A stretch of 39,228 nt of DNA from an uncultured Christensenellaceae bacterium (GTDB lineage Bacteria > Bacillota > Clostridia > Christensenellales > Christensenellaceae): contig CAKTFI010000008.1 of assembly GCA_934555865.1 (NCBI GenBank), forward strand, positions 1-39,228, in the 5' to 3' direction. Below, piece by piece: positions 31,148 to 38,951 of this stretch. Numbering within the stretch: position 1 is the stretch's first letter; every line of letters begins with the position of its first letter. The position numbers and the translations under genes are program-made. The notes beneath the pieces are model-generated. The model made no database searches, had not been told where the DNA came from, and was given only the letters and a program-made list of their open reading frames with translations.

Positions 31148-31621
31148 TTAGGACTGTGTGGCTGTGCCGTCTCTTCCCGCACCTTTGGCTCCCTCTGCCG
31201 ATTCGTCCGTTGGCACGACAAATTCCCGGTAAAAATAGGACAGGATGTCCTGCCGCGTGACGATGCCGATGAAGGAGTCATAGTCGTCCACGACGGGGAT
31301 GAAGTTCTGATGCACGGCGCGCAGCAGCAATTCCTCAAGCGACTGCGTGATGCGCACGGGCGGGTTTTTGGCGGCGTCGGGGCGTAGCGCCTCCTCAAGC
31401 GTGACGCCCCCTGTGGCGGAGAGGTCCTCCACCGGGTGGTCGAGCAGATAGCGCAGGAAATCCCCCTCACTCACCGTGCCGGCGTATTTGCTTTCGCGCG
31501 TGAGGACGGGAATGGCGCTGTAGCCGTGCCGGCGCAGTTTTTCGAGCCCCTGCCGCAGGGTCTGATGTTCGTATAAAAAAGCAACTTCATGCTTGGGTTT
31601 CAAAAAGAAAGCGATGTTCAT
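31148..31621 (-). CDS. CBS-pair domain protein
   Basis: The 157-residue soluble protein consists of two CBS repeats. The first has TLRQGLEKLRRHGYSAIPVLT and KYAGTVSEGDFLRYLL, the second SLEELLLRAVHQNFIPVVDDY and FIGIVTRQDILSYF. A charged, disordered tail follows. CBS pairs bind adenine nucleotides or related ligands and usually regulate a partner enzyme or channel. No partner domain is fused. It starts MNIAFFLKPKHEVAFL, with GGGGGAG upstream, and is convergent with htrA. About 155 bases of non-coding sequence with no visible feature lie between it and the htrA terminator. Confidence 0.9.
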   Translation of the reverse strand: MNIAFFLKPKHEVAFLYEHQTLRQGLEKLRRHGYSAIPVLTRESKYAGTVSEGDFLRYLLDHPVEDLSATGGVTLEEALRPDAAKNPPVRITQSLEELLLRAVHQNFIPVVDDYDSFIGIVTRQDILSYFYREFVVPTDESAEGAKGAGRDGTATQS

Positions 31622-31762
31622 GAGAAGGCTCCCCCCTATATTCTGTTACCACTATACGGGGCGCGGGCGGGAAAGTCAATGCCGTTTGTGGGACTGGCAG
31701 GCACTTTGCAGGATGCGGGCGGGAAAGTGGCAAAAAAAGATGTTTGAAAAACAAAAAAACTG

Positions 31763-31791
31763 TTGACAAACAAAAAGCTATCGACTATATT
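31763..31791 (+). promoter_or_regulatory. Promoter of the lysine-riboswitch operon
   Basis: TTGACA (31763-31768), 17-bp spacer, TATATT (31786-31791), giving a transcript that starts about 20 bases before the aptamer. Confidence 0.85.
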
Positions 31792-31818
31792 GTACATACA
31801 AATCCAAGAGGTTTGTGT

Positions 31819-32068
31819 GGATAGAGGCGCGAAGGATCATGAGTAGCGCCGGGGAGCCCATCAAGCGGGGCGAGGATCCGGCGAGAAAGGGAGCTTTGCC
31901 GAAATTGCAGGTTTTGTTTGAGGAATTGCAGTTGGTCGCCCGGGAAAACATCCCGGCGATTGTCACAGTACATGGAAAACGAACTGTGGAGAGCTATCGG
32001 GAAACGATCGGATCGTCATACGCAAGTAGGCAGGATCAAAATACCGAAGCGCAGGCTTCGGTTTTTTT
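31819..32068 (+). promoter_or_regulatory. Lysine riboswitch (L box) with transcription terminator
   Basis: The aptamer starts GGATAGAGGCGCGAA (31819 on) and closes with GGAGAGCTATC (to 31998), the P1 helix of lysine riboswitches. Between them are AGTAG, AGAAAGGGAG, GCCGAAATTG and TGTCACAGTACATGG in the conserved order. The expression platform is a textbook terminator ACCGAAGC-GCAG-GCTTCGGT (32043-32062) with seven T, which would form when lysine is bound and shut off the ABC importer. This 490-base gap holds no protein gene; a 270-base open frame that overlaps it is discounted. Confidence 0.95.
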
Positions 32069-32109
32069 GTTCGATAAATTTTAGACGGAATTTTATGGAG
32101 GAAACAGAC

Positions 32110-32955
32110 ATGAAAAGATGGATTGCCCTAGCGGCGGCATTGCTGATGATGTTTGGGATGGCGGCCTGCAAGAAGCAGGGCGGAGATGACCCGCAGAGCA
32201 GCGTAGCGGACGACGACACCTTTGTGATCGGCATGGAATGCAACTACGCACCCTTTAACTGGACGCAGACGGACGACAGCAACGGCGCGGTGGCCATCGC
32301 CGACGGGTCGGGCTATGCGGACGGGTATGACATCCGCATCGCGAAAAAAATCGCCGAGGGCCTCGGTAAGAAGCTGGTTGTAGAAAAGATCGAGTGGGAT
32401 GGCCTGACGCTGGCGGTGCAGTCCGGCAAGATTGACGCGATCATCGCCGGTATGAGCCCGACGCAGGAACGGCAGGCGACCATTGACTTCACCGACCCGT
32501 ATTATGAGACCGGCCTGGTCATGGTTGTGCGCAAGGACGGCGCGTATGCATCGGCGGCTTCACTTTCCGACTTTGCGGGCGCGAAGGTGACGGGGCAGAT
32601 GAACACCTTCCACTATGATGTCATCGATCAGATCGAGGGCGTGGAAAAGCAAAACGCGATGGCGGACTTCCCGTCCATGATCGTGGCGCTGCGCTCCGGC
32701 GCGATCGACGCCTATGTCGCCGATACCAACAGCGCCGAGGCGGCCCTGAAGGCGAACGACGACCTAGCTATGATCACCTTTGCCGAGGGCAAGGGCTTTG
32801 TGACGACGCCGGATGAGGTGGCCGTCTCCATCGGCATCAAGAAGGGCAACACCGAGCTTGCCGACCAGATCAACAAAATCCTCGCGGGCATCTCCGCAGA
32901 GGAGCGCCAGAAGATCATGGACGCGGCGACCGACGATCAGCCGCTTTCGGAATAA
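32110..32955 (+). CDS. Amino-acid ABC importer, substrate-binding lipoprotein (probably lysine)
   Basis: The 281-residue protein has a signal peptide with lipobox GMAAC (Cys about 20) and a type II periplasmic-binding fold of the SBP family 3 class: FVIGMECNYAPFNW, GYADGYDIRIAKKIAEGL, DAIIAGMSPTQERQATIDFTDPYY (segmented) and IDAYVADTNSAE. It catches an amino acid outside the membrane for the permease and ATPase encoded next. It is the first gene behind a lysine riboswitch, which strongly suggests lysine as substrate. The start has ATGGAGGAA upstream. Confidence 0.93.
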   Translation: MKRWIALAAALLMMFGMAACKKQGGDDPQSSVADDDTFVIGMECNYAPFNWTQTDDSNGAVAIADGSGYADGYDIRIAKKIAEGLGKKLVVEKIEWDGLTLAVQSGKIDAIIAGMSPTQERQATIDFTDPYYETGLVMVVRKDGAYASAASLSDFAGAKVTGQMNTFHYDVIDQIEGVEKQNAMADFPSMIVALRSGAIDAYVADTNSAEAALKANDDLAMITFAEGKGFVTTPDEVAVSIGIKKGNTELADQINKILAGISAEERQKIMDAATDDQPLSE

Positions 32956-32979
32956 AAACCCGGATAGGAAGGAAAACAC

Positions 32980-33756
32980 ATGAACTTACCTACGACATTC
33001 TTCGGATGGATCGGCTTCATCTGGGAAAAATACTCGCCCCTCTTTTGGAAGGGCACGCTCAACACCCTGATTCTCGCGATTGCGGGCACACTCATCGGGT
33101 TTCTTTTGGGGTTGCTCGTCGCGATCGTGCGCACGATCCCGCTTTCCAAGAAGGATCACCTCGCCAAAAAGGTGCTGATCCGCATTGCCAATGCGCTTAT
33201 CAGCATCTATATCGAAGTGTTCCGCGGCACGCCGATGATCGTGCAGGCGATGGTCATCTACTATGGCGCGATGCAGATCCTAAAGGCGGACATTCCGGCG
33301 ATGGGCGCGGCGATTTTCATCATCTCGCTCAACACCGGCGCCTATATGGCGGAGATCATGCGCGGCGGCATTTTGGCCATCGACAAGGGGCAGACCGAGG
33401 CGGCGCAGGCCATCGGTATGACGCATTGGCAGTCCATGACCAGCGTCATTCTGCCGCAGGCGATCCGCAACGCGCTGCCCTCCATCGGCAACGAGTTCAT
33501 CGTCAACATCAAGGACAGCTCGGTGTTGAATGTCATTTCGGTCTCGGAGCTGTTCTTCCAGGGCAAGTCCGCGTCGGGCACCTATCTAAGGTACTATGAG
33601 ACCTTCTTCATCATCGCGCTCATCTACCTGGTGTTGACCTTCATCTTCTCGCGGCTGTTCCGGTTGCTGGAAAAGAAGATGGACGGCCCGGACAGCTTTG
33701 TCGTCCACGGGTCACAGTCGCATCACAAAGCGATGCGTGTGGGAAAGGAGGACTGA
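32980..33756 (+). CDS. Amino-acid ABC importer, permease (HisM/GlnP-like)
   Basis: The 258-residue protein has about five transmembrane helices. The first reads TLILAIAGTLIGFLLGLLVAIV; the cytoplasmic coupling loop EAAQAIGMTHWQSMTSVILPQA (shown by its key EAA...G residues) matches the polar amino-acid permease family, as do FRGTPMIVQ and LNTGAYMAEIMRGGI. It forms the membrane channel of the importer between the lipoprotein (24 bases upstream) and the ATPase (three bases downstream). It lies in the riboswitch-controlled operon. Confidence 0.94.
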   Translation: MNLPTTFFGWIGFIWEKYSPLFWKGTLNTLILAIAGTLIGFLLGLLVAIVRTIPLSKKDHLAKKVLIRIANALISIYIEVFRGTPMIVQAMVIYYGAMQILKADIPAMGAAIFIISLNTGAYMAEIMRGGILAIDKGQTEAAQAIGMTHWQSMTSVILPQAIRNALPSIGNEFIVNIKDSSVLNVISVSELFFQGKSASGTYLRYYETFFIIALIYLVLTFIFSRLFRLLEKKMDGPDSFVVHGSQSHHKAMRVGKED

Positions 33757-33759
33757 GCG

Positions 33760-34503
33760 ATGCAAGAGAAGGAAAAGATCATCGCGGTAGAGCATTTAAG
33801 CAAGGACTATGGCAAGCACACGGTGCTGCGCGACATCGACTTTTCCGTCCATGCGGGCGAAGTCGTGTGCATCATCGGGTCGTCCGGGTCGGGCAAATCG
33901 ACGCTGCTGCGCTGCATCAACCTGTTGGAGCAGCCGACCGGCGGCAAGATCCTCTATCACGGGCAGGACATCGAGGAAATCTCTCTCACCAAATACCGCG
34001 CCAAGGTCGGCATGGTGTTCCAGCAGTTCAACCTCTTCAACAACATGACGGTGCTGGAAAACTGCGTCGTGGGGCAGATGAAGGTGCTAAAGCGCGACCG
34101 CAAGGCGGCCGAAAAGGAAGCGCTGTTCTATCTGGAAAAGGTTGGCATGGGCGAATATGTGGATGCCAAGCCGGCGCAGATCTCCGGCGGGCAGAAGCAG
34201 CGCGTCGCGATCGCGCGGGCGCTGGCGATGGATCCGGAGGTGCTGCTGTTTGACGAGCCGACCTCCGCGCTCGACCCGGAAATGGTAGGCGAAGTGCTGG
34301 CCGTCATGAAGGAGCTCGCGCAGGCGGGCAAGCTCACGATGCTGGTCGTGACGCACGAGATGGGCTTTGCGCGCGATGTATCCGACCGTGTGGTATTTAT
34401 GAACGAGGGCGTGATCCTGGAAGAGGGCACGCCGGAGGTCATCTTTGAGCACCCGAAGGAGGAGCGCACGCGCGAATTCCTAAAGCGGATTCTGCAAAAA
34501 TAA
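33760..34503 (+). CDS. Amino-acid ABC importer, ATP-binding protein (GlnQ-like)
   Basis: The 247-residue protein has Walker [11 protein letters not shown]-loop FQQFNLF, signature [14 protein letters not shown], Walker [13 protein letters not shown] and H-loop VTHE, the pattern of polar amino-acid importers (GlnQ/HisP). It energises uptake through the preceding permease. AAAGGAGG sits at the end of the permease gene, so translation is coupled. The whole transporter is controlled by the lysine riboswitch. Confidence 0.96.
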   Translation: MQEKEKIIAVEHLSKDYGKHTVLRDIDFSVHAGEVVCIIGSSGSGKSTLLRCINLLEQPTGGKILYHGQDIEEISLTKYRAKVGMVFQQFNLFNNMTVLENCVVGQMKVLKRDRKAAEKEALFYLEKVGMGEYVDAKPAQISGGQKQRVAIARALAMDPEVLLFDEPTSALDPEMVGEVLAVMKELAQAGKLTMLVVTHEMGFARDVSDRVVFMNEGVILEEGTPEVIFEHPKEERTREFLKRILQK

Positions 34504-34504
34504 G

Positions 34505-34544
34505 GCACGAAAAAAGCAGCGCCAGGGCGCTGCTTTTTTCGTGC
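34505..34544. terminator. Bidirectional terminator between the importer and azl genes
   Basis: A 19-bp inverted repeat (GCACGAAAAAAGCAGCGCC, 34505-34523, with 34526-34544) with A and T tracts on both strands, between convergent genes. Confidence 0.92.
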
Positions 34545-34551
34545 TCGTATT

Positions 34552-35187
34552 TCAGAACAGGCGAAGCAGGAGCATATAGACGGCCGTCCCCACGCCGATG
34601 GACAGCAGCGTGTTGCGCCGCCATAGGTGCAGCGCCGCGGTGAGGGCGACGCCCACGGCCTGCGGGAGCCATCCGCCGAGTGAAGCAAACGAGCTGTCCT
34701 TGAGGCAGTATATAACCAGGATGGCCATGATCGCCGGGGGTAGGTACGCGCCCAGCACGCAGCCCGCGACCCAGTAGAGCTGATCAAAGAGCGCGGTGCA
34801 AAAGTCCGCCGTGCTCGCGTCGATGCCGGCAGGGTATTTGGCGGCGCACAGGAGCGAGTAGGTCTCGTCGGTGAGCGAAAACACCATATAGGGCAAGCGC
34901 GCGCCCATCGCCCGGAAGCGGGAAAGAAAGCTCAGGCCATAGAACATGTGCCGGCTGTTGATGACGATGGTCATGGTGGCCGCGGTCAGTAAGGACGCGC
35001 CGGAGGACAGCAGGCTCACCAGCACGAATTGCATGGACCCGGCATAGACGGTGAGGCTGATGCCGAGCGCCCACAGCCAGGTATAGCCCGCCTGCGCCAG
35101 CGAGATACCAAACGCAAAGCCCAAAAACAGGTACCCAAAGAGCACGGGCAGCGTCTGCCGCAGCGCATAGCGAATGGATTTTGTCAT
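34552..35187 (-). CDS. AzlC-AzlD chimeric protein (branched-chain amino-acid exporter remnant or fusion)
   Basis: The 211-residue membrane protein reads as two known proteins joined. Residues up to about 147 are AzlC (GFAFGISLAQAG, TVYAGSMQFVLVSLLSSGASL, INSRHMFYGLSFLSRF, FSLTDETYSLLCA, LFDQLYWVAGCVLGA). From YLPPAIMAILVIYCLKD to the end (HLWRRNTLLSIGVGTAVYMLLLRLF) it is the C-terminal two thirds of AzlD. The C-terminal part of AzlC and the N-terminal part of AzlD are missing, and the frame is intact through the join near 34733-34738. AzlC and AzlD are normally separate subunits that export branched-chain amino acids. I place the start at 35187 because TGAGGA lies nine bases before it. Function after such a deletion is uncertain. 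Confidence 0.85.
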   Translation of the reverse strand: MTKSIRYALRQTLPVLFGYLFLGFAFGISLAQAGYTWLWALGISLTVYAGSMQFVLVSLLSSGASLLTAATMTIVINSRHMFYGLSFLSRFRAMGARLPYMVFSLTDETYSLLCAAKYPAGIDASTADFCTALFDQLYWVAGCVLGAYLPPAIMAILVIYCLKDSSFASLGGWLPQAVGVALTAALHLWRRNTLLSIGVGTAVYMLLLRLF

Positions 35188-35216
35188 ATTTTTGATCCTC
35201 ATTGAAATTCGAACCT

Positions 35217-35245
35217 ATTATAAGCCCCGGGGGACGCTTCGTCCA
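35217..35245 (-). promoter_or_regulatory. Possible promoter of the AzlC-AzlD gene
   Basis: On the minus strand TGGACG (35245-35240), 17-bp spacer, TATAAT (35222-35217), about 30 bases upstream of the start. The -10 is perfect and the -35 is weak. Confidence 0.5.
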
Positions 35246-35504
35246 GCCTTTTCGGCGGCCGGGAGATGGAAAATTTTTGCGAGATGTGGTATACTGCATA
35301 TATAAGGAAGCGGAGCAGGGCCGGTCGTTTTCCCGCGCTTTGCAAAAGAATTGGAAATAAAGAAAGAAACCCCGCAAAAGGTATTTGCAAAATCTGCAAA
35401 ATATATTACACTAATACTGTATGCAGGGGCGTGCGGTCGCTCGGTTCCTTGTGTAAGGTTTTTTAGTTTCTATAAATGCCCCAAAGGGCAAGAAGGAGAG
35501 TAAC
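35246..35504. other. Intergenic region upstream of the oxidoreductase-tautomerase operon
   Basis: I see no credible gene here. TATACT (about 35290) and an A+T-rich block around 35380-35420 with repeated TGCAAAAT and a TAATACT could hold the rightward promoter, but no -35/-10 pair is convincing. A good SD (GAAGGAGAG) ends the region. Confidence 0.45.
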
Positions 35505-36533
35505 ATGATTAAATTTGCGACAGTTGGCGCTGGTTGGATTGTCGATTCCTTCCTCAAAGGCGCAAAGGAAAATGCACCGGATTTCGTGCATTCCGCGGTT
35601 TATTCGTTCAGCGATGCGGAGGGTCAGGCGTTTGGCGCAAAGCATGGTATCACCAGAATCTACAACGATCTGGACGCACTCGGTGAAAGCGATATCGATG
35701 CGGTATATATTGCAAACCCCAATGCCTTCCATTACCCGACGGCCAAGACGCTGCTCGAGCACGGCAAGAATGTCATCTGCGAAAAGACCTCGGTCATCAC
35801 TTCCGAACAGCTCAAGAAGCTGTATGAGATCGCGGACGAAAAGGGCGTGATCTTCATGGAAGCCATGAAGGGCCTGTACCTGCCGGAGATCCATCAGCTG
35901 ACCGAAGCGTTCTCCAAGCTGGGCGAGATCCACATGGCGAAGTTCGACTTCTGCCGTTATTCCTCCAAGATGCCGGCGCTCAAGGCGGGCGAATTCCCGA
36001 ACATCTTCAACCCGGCGATGGCGGCGGGCGGCCTCATGGACATGGGCATCTACCTCGTGTACCCGGCGCTGTACTGGTTCGGCGTGCCGAACAAGATCGC
36101 GGCGGATGTTTCCATGATGTCCACGGGCGCGGATGCCTGCGGCACCGTGCTGTTTGACTGCAACCCGCTCCAGAAGGACGGCGTGTTCAAGAACATCCAG
36201 GTTACGATCAGCTACGGCAAGACGAGCACCTCCAAGCACGACAACCTCATCATGGGCGACCTCGGCGTGCTGCATGTCGACACGATGGAATGCTTTGACA
36301 ATGCCTACATCGAATATGTCGACGGCACGAAGGAAGTCGTCACCAAGAGAGACACCTCCTTTAGCAATATGGGCGGTGAGGCGCTGCAGTTCTATAAGTT
36401 CATCACGGATAAGGAAGGCACGAAGGAACGCTATGAGCAGTCCAAGAAGCTGACGACCGAAGTCATCGCGACGATGGAAAAGATCCGCGAGCAGGCGGGC
36501 ATCGTCTTCCCGGAAAAGGTCTACAGCCTGTAA
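35505..36533 (+). CDS. Gfo/Idh/MocA-family oxidoreductase
   Basis: The 342-residue protein has an N-terminal Rossmann domain (FATVGAGWIVDSFL, then DIDAVYIANPNAFHYPTAKTLL) and the family's lysine motif CEKTS (usually CEKP), followed by the beta-sheet substrate domain with MDMGIYLVYP. It would oxidise or reduce a sugar, inositol or related compound with NAD(P). The start has AAGGAGAG upstream. The next gene, a tautomerase, begins 23 bases after its stop, so they probably form an operon; the substrate is unknown. Confidence 0.93.
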   Translation: MIKFATVGAGWIVDSFLKGAKENAPDFVHSAVYSFSDAEGQAFGAKHGITRIYNDLDALGESDIDAVYIANPNAFHYPTAKTLLEHGKNVICEKTSVITSEQLKKLYEIADEKGVIFMEAMKGLYLPEIHQLTEAFSKLGEIHMAKFDFCRYSSKMPALKAGEFPNIFNPAMAAGGLMDMGIYLVYPALYWFGVPNKIAADVSMMSTGADACGTVLFDCNPLQKDGVFKNIQVTISYGKTSTSKHDNLIMGDLGVLHVDTMECFDNAYIEYVDGTKEVVTKRDTSFSNMGGEALQFYKFITDKEGTKERYEQSKKLTTEVIATMEKIREQAGIVFPEKVYSL

Positions 36534-36556
36534 GCGCAGCATAAAGGAGAAAGATT

Positions 36557-36904
36557 ATGCCTTTTATCGGAATCAAGACGGCAAATAAGTTGACGCCCTC
36601 CCAGAAGCTGGCCATCAAGTGCGGCATGGGACAGGCAGTTGAGCTGCTCCCGGGCAAGAAGGAAGAAAAGATGATGATGTCCATCGAGGACGGCACCAGC
36701 ATGTTCTTCCGCGGCGAGGAGAAGCAGTCCTGCGCGTTTGTGCAGGTCATCATCAAGGACGCGGCTCCGTTTGACGACAAGGCGGCCATGACGGCGAAGA
36801 TCTTCGACATCCTGGAACAGGAAGCGGGCATCGCCAAGGACGACACCTATGTCAACATTCAGGAATACCCGGAATGGGGTTCCCGCGGCGTGCTGAAAAA
36901 GTAA
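36557..36904 (+). CDS. MIF/4-OT-superfamily tautomerase
   Basis: The 115-residue protein begins MPFIGIKT, so after Met removal the catalytic Pro1 of the tautomerase superfamily is exposed. Its length and later segments (SCAFVQVIIKDAAPFDDKAAMTAKI and DTYVNIQEYPEWG) fit the macrophage-migration-inhibitory-factor-like group. It would catalyse keto-enol tautomerisation of an alpha-keto acid such as phenylpyruvate. It follows the oxidoreductase by 23 bases behind AAAGGAGAAAG and is followed by a perfect palindromic terminator. Confidence 0.88.
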   Translation: MPFIGIKTANKLTPSQKLAIKCGMGQAVELLPGKKEEKMMMSIEDGTSMFFRGEEKQSCAFVQVIIKDAAPFDDKAAMTAKIFDILEQEAGIAKDDTYVNIQEYPEWGSRGVLKK

Positions 36905-36916
36905 ACAACGCAAAAC

Positions 36917-36950
36917 AAAAAAAGAGAGGCGAGCTCGCCTCTCTTTTTTT
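36917..36950. terminator. Perfectly palindromic terminator
   Basis: The 34 bases are a perfect inverted repeat (AAAAAAAGAGAGGCGAG followed by its complement), with A7 and T7 ends. It lies between the convergent tautomerase and MFS genes and can serve both. Confidence 0.93.
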
Positions 36951-36981
36951 GTGCTTTTCCTATTTCCGTCTCGTCCTAAGT

Positions 36982-38250
36982 TCAGGACTCGGTCTCTGCC
37001 GCGTCGGCTTCCTTGGCGGCCTCGGCCGTTTCCTCCTGCGCGGCGAGCCATTCCGGCCCCTCAGGCGTGAGCCCCAGCCGCCGGAAGGAGCGGACGCCCA
37101 CGAGCAGCGAGACCACGCCGAGCACAGCGACGCCCGCGGCCACATAATAGGCATTGGCGACGCCCATGGCATCCACACAGGCGCCGATGAGCAGGTTGCC
37201 GAGGTTGTTGCCGAGGTTATTGAACAGCATGAGCAGGCTGGTGAGCTTGCCGGAGGCCTTGGGGTCGATGGATAGCCCCATGCTCAGCACTGTGGGCCAG
37301 CACGGCCCGGCGAAGACGCCGAACAGCAGGCAGGAAAGGAGCGCGGGCACCGGGCGGCGGAACAGCGCCAAACACGCAAGACACGCGCCCGGCAGCGCCA
37401 TGCTTAGAAGGCACATGTGCACGCGGTTTTTGAGCAGCCGTTCGCCGAACAGGCGGCTTAAGGTCATGCCCCCGCGGACGGCAGAGATGCACAGCGCCGC
37501 GCCGAACGCATCGCCGAGTTCGAGGACGAAATAGTCCTTGGCATAGCCAAGCAGGCCGATCTCCATAAACATATATAGTCCGAGGCACAGTCCCATACAC
37601 AAAAAGGCGGGCGTCAGCACGAGGCGGCGGCGCGCACACTTCTCCTCCGGCGTTTCGGGCGCATCGGCCTCCGTTCCGCCGGAACGGCCGGGCGAGGGCA
37701 GGCAGCACAGGAACAGCGTGAGCGCACCGAGCAGCAGCGTATTCACATAGTAATTCCAGCGCCAGGAGAGGCCGAACCGCCCCATGAGCAGCGCGAAGAA
37801 GAGGGGAGACAAAAACGCACCACAGGAGAGCGCGCCCTGCTGCCGGTTGACATGCAGCGTGATGCGTTCGGGGTCGAGCTTTGCCATGGCGGGGAAGGGG
37901 ACGGAGAGAAGGATGTTGCCCCCGACGCCGCTTATGAGGTAGGAGCACAGGATCCACACCGGCCCCTGCGCCAACCCGGCGAGCAGTGAGCCGCCGATGG
38001 AGCACAGGCAGCCCACGAGCAGGGTTTTTTTGTTGTCTAGCCGGTCGAGCAGGCCGCTAAAGAGTGCGGACATGCCGAGCGCCGTGATCATCTGCGCAGA
38101 CGAGATCACGGCCATGAGCGTGCTCGAAAGGCCGAATTCCGTCTTGATGTCGAGCAGGACGAACTGGACGCCGGACATGTTGAAGCCCACATAGAAGTTC
38201 AAAAGATAGCACAGCAGGATGTAGGGAGGGAGTTTGCGTTTCTTAGACAT
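36982..38250 (-). CDS. Major facilitator superfamily transporter
   Basis: The 422-residue protein has about twelve transmembrane helices in two halves. Motif A-like SGLLDRLDNKKTLLVG follows helix 2, and helices such as YLISGVGGNILLSVP and LLFGVFAGPCWPTVLSMGLSI are evident. A long charged loop (about residues 190-215) separates the halves, and the C-terminus is acidic and disordered. The start at 38250 (MSKKRKLPPY) is chosen as the first Met before helix 1; AAAGGAGC lies about 13 bases upstream. It would transport a small solute by proton coupling; nothing visible tells which. Confidence 0.9.
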   Translation of the reverse strand: MSKKRKLPPYILLCYLLNFYVGFNMSGVQFVLLDIKTEFGLSSTLMAVISSAQMITALGMSALFSGLLDRLDNKKTLLVGCLCSIGGSLLAGLAQGPVWILCSYLISGVGGNILLSVPFPAMAKLDPERITLHVNRQQGALSCGAFLSPLFFALLMGRFGLSWRWNYYVNTLLLGALTLFLCCLPSPGRSGGTEADAPETPEEKCARRRLVLTPAFLCMGLCLGLYMFMEIGLLGYAKDYFVLELGDAFGAALCISAVRGGMTLSRLFGERLLKNRVHMCLLSMALPGACLACLALFRRPVPALLSCLLFGVFAGPCWPTVLSMGLSIDPKASGKLTSLLMLFNNLGNNLGNLLIGACVDAMGVANAYYVAAGVAVLGVVSLLVGVRSFRRLGLTPEGPEWLAAQEETAEAAKEADAAETES

Positions 38251-38296
38251 ACGGAATAAAGCTCCTTTCGAGAGATCATTAGAAAAAGCCAATTCC

Positions 38297-38326
38297 TTTT
38301 GCGCCCCATACCCATGGGGTGCAAAA
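38297..38326 (-). other. Hairpin in the MFS gene leader
   Basis: TTTTGCGCCCCAT (38297-38309) and ATGGGGTGCAAAA (38314-38326) form a 13-bp stem with one G-T pair around ACCC, about 50 bases upstream of the MFS start. It may end the upstream rlmH transcript or be part of an MFS leader; the T tract on the minus strand is absent. Confidence 0.4.
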
Positions 38327-38462
38327 GACAAGGATGCGAAATAAAAGGAGCAGGTGCGAAAAAAGGTGCTGCCCCTTGGCGGGCCCCTTGCCCGGATATT
38401 TCGCGCCGTTTTCCGGCAGCGGGGGCCGGGTCAGCGAAAAGCGATGGTCCCTCTGGGGTTTC

Positions 38463-38939
38463 TTATTTATGGTAGGTCTCCCCGTGCGCAATCTTAAAGG
38501 CGCGGAAGAGCTGCTCGAACAGAATGATGCGCGCCAGTCGATGGGGAAAGGTCATCTTGGAAAAAGAGACGAGCCCTGCGGCGTCGCGCTTTAGGTCCTC
38601 GGCCAGGCCGAAGGAGCCGCCGATGACAAAGCCGAGGCTGCGCGTACTGTCCGCCTCGCGCGCAATGCGCCGGGAAAAGGCGACGGAGTCCTCCTGCGTT
38701 CCCTCGGACGCAAGGGCATAGAACCGGTCGACCCCCTTGAGGGCGGCGCGGACGCGCTCCCCCTCCTTTTTCAGGATGGCGCGGACCTCCCCCGAAGAGG
38801 CGTCCTCCGGCGTGCGCTCGTCTGCCACCTCGACGACCTCGATGGTAGCGAAGCGGGACAGCATCTTGCTGTATTCCTGCTGCGCCTCCTTCCAGTATCG
38901 TTCCTTCATTTTGCCGACGGAGATGATGCGGATCTTCAA
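38463..38939 (-). CDS. rlmH: 23S rRNA pseudouridine-1915 N3-methyltransferase
   Basis: The 158-residue SPOUT methyltransferase starts KIRIISVGKMKERYW after a TTG start at 38939 and has the SAM-binding knot region LGFVIGGSFGLAEDLK and the C-terminal LARIILFEQLFRAFKIAHGETYHK motif, a near-invariant RlmH ending (shown whole by its key residues H-R-L, E-Q-L-F-R-A and Y-H). It methylates pseudouridine 1915 in 23S rRNA. GAGAGG precedes the TTG. It follows yycJ by 12 bases, so the two are co-transcribed. In many Firmicutes this gene lies near the replication origin. Confidence 0.96.
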   Translation of the reverse strand: MKIRIISVGKMKERYWKEAQQEYSKMLSRFATIEVVEVADERTPEDASSGEVRAILKKEGERVRAALKGVDRFYALASEGTQEDSVAFSRRIAREADSTRSLGFVIGGSFGLAEDLKRDAAGLVSFSKMTFPHRLARIILFEQLFRAFKIAHGETYHK

Positions 38940-38951
38940 AAAAGTACCTCT

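Noticed and set aside
31815..32084. 89-residue open frame upstream of the importer
   Set aside because: It lies entirely over the lysine riboswitch and its terminator, has no SD, and encodes no recognisable protein.
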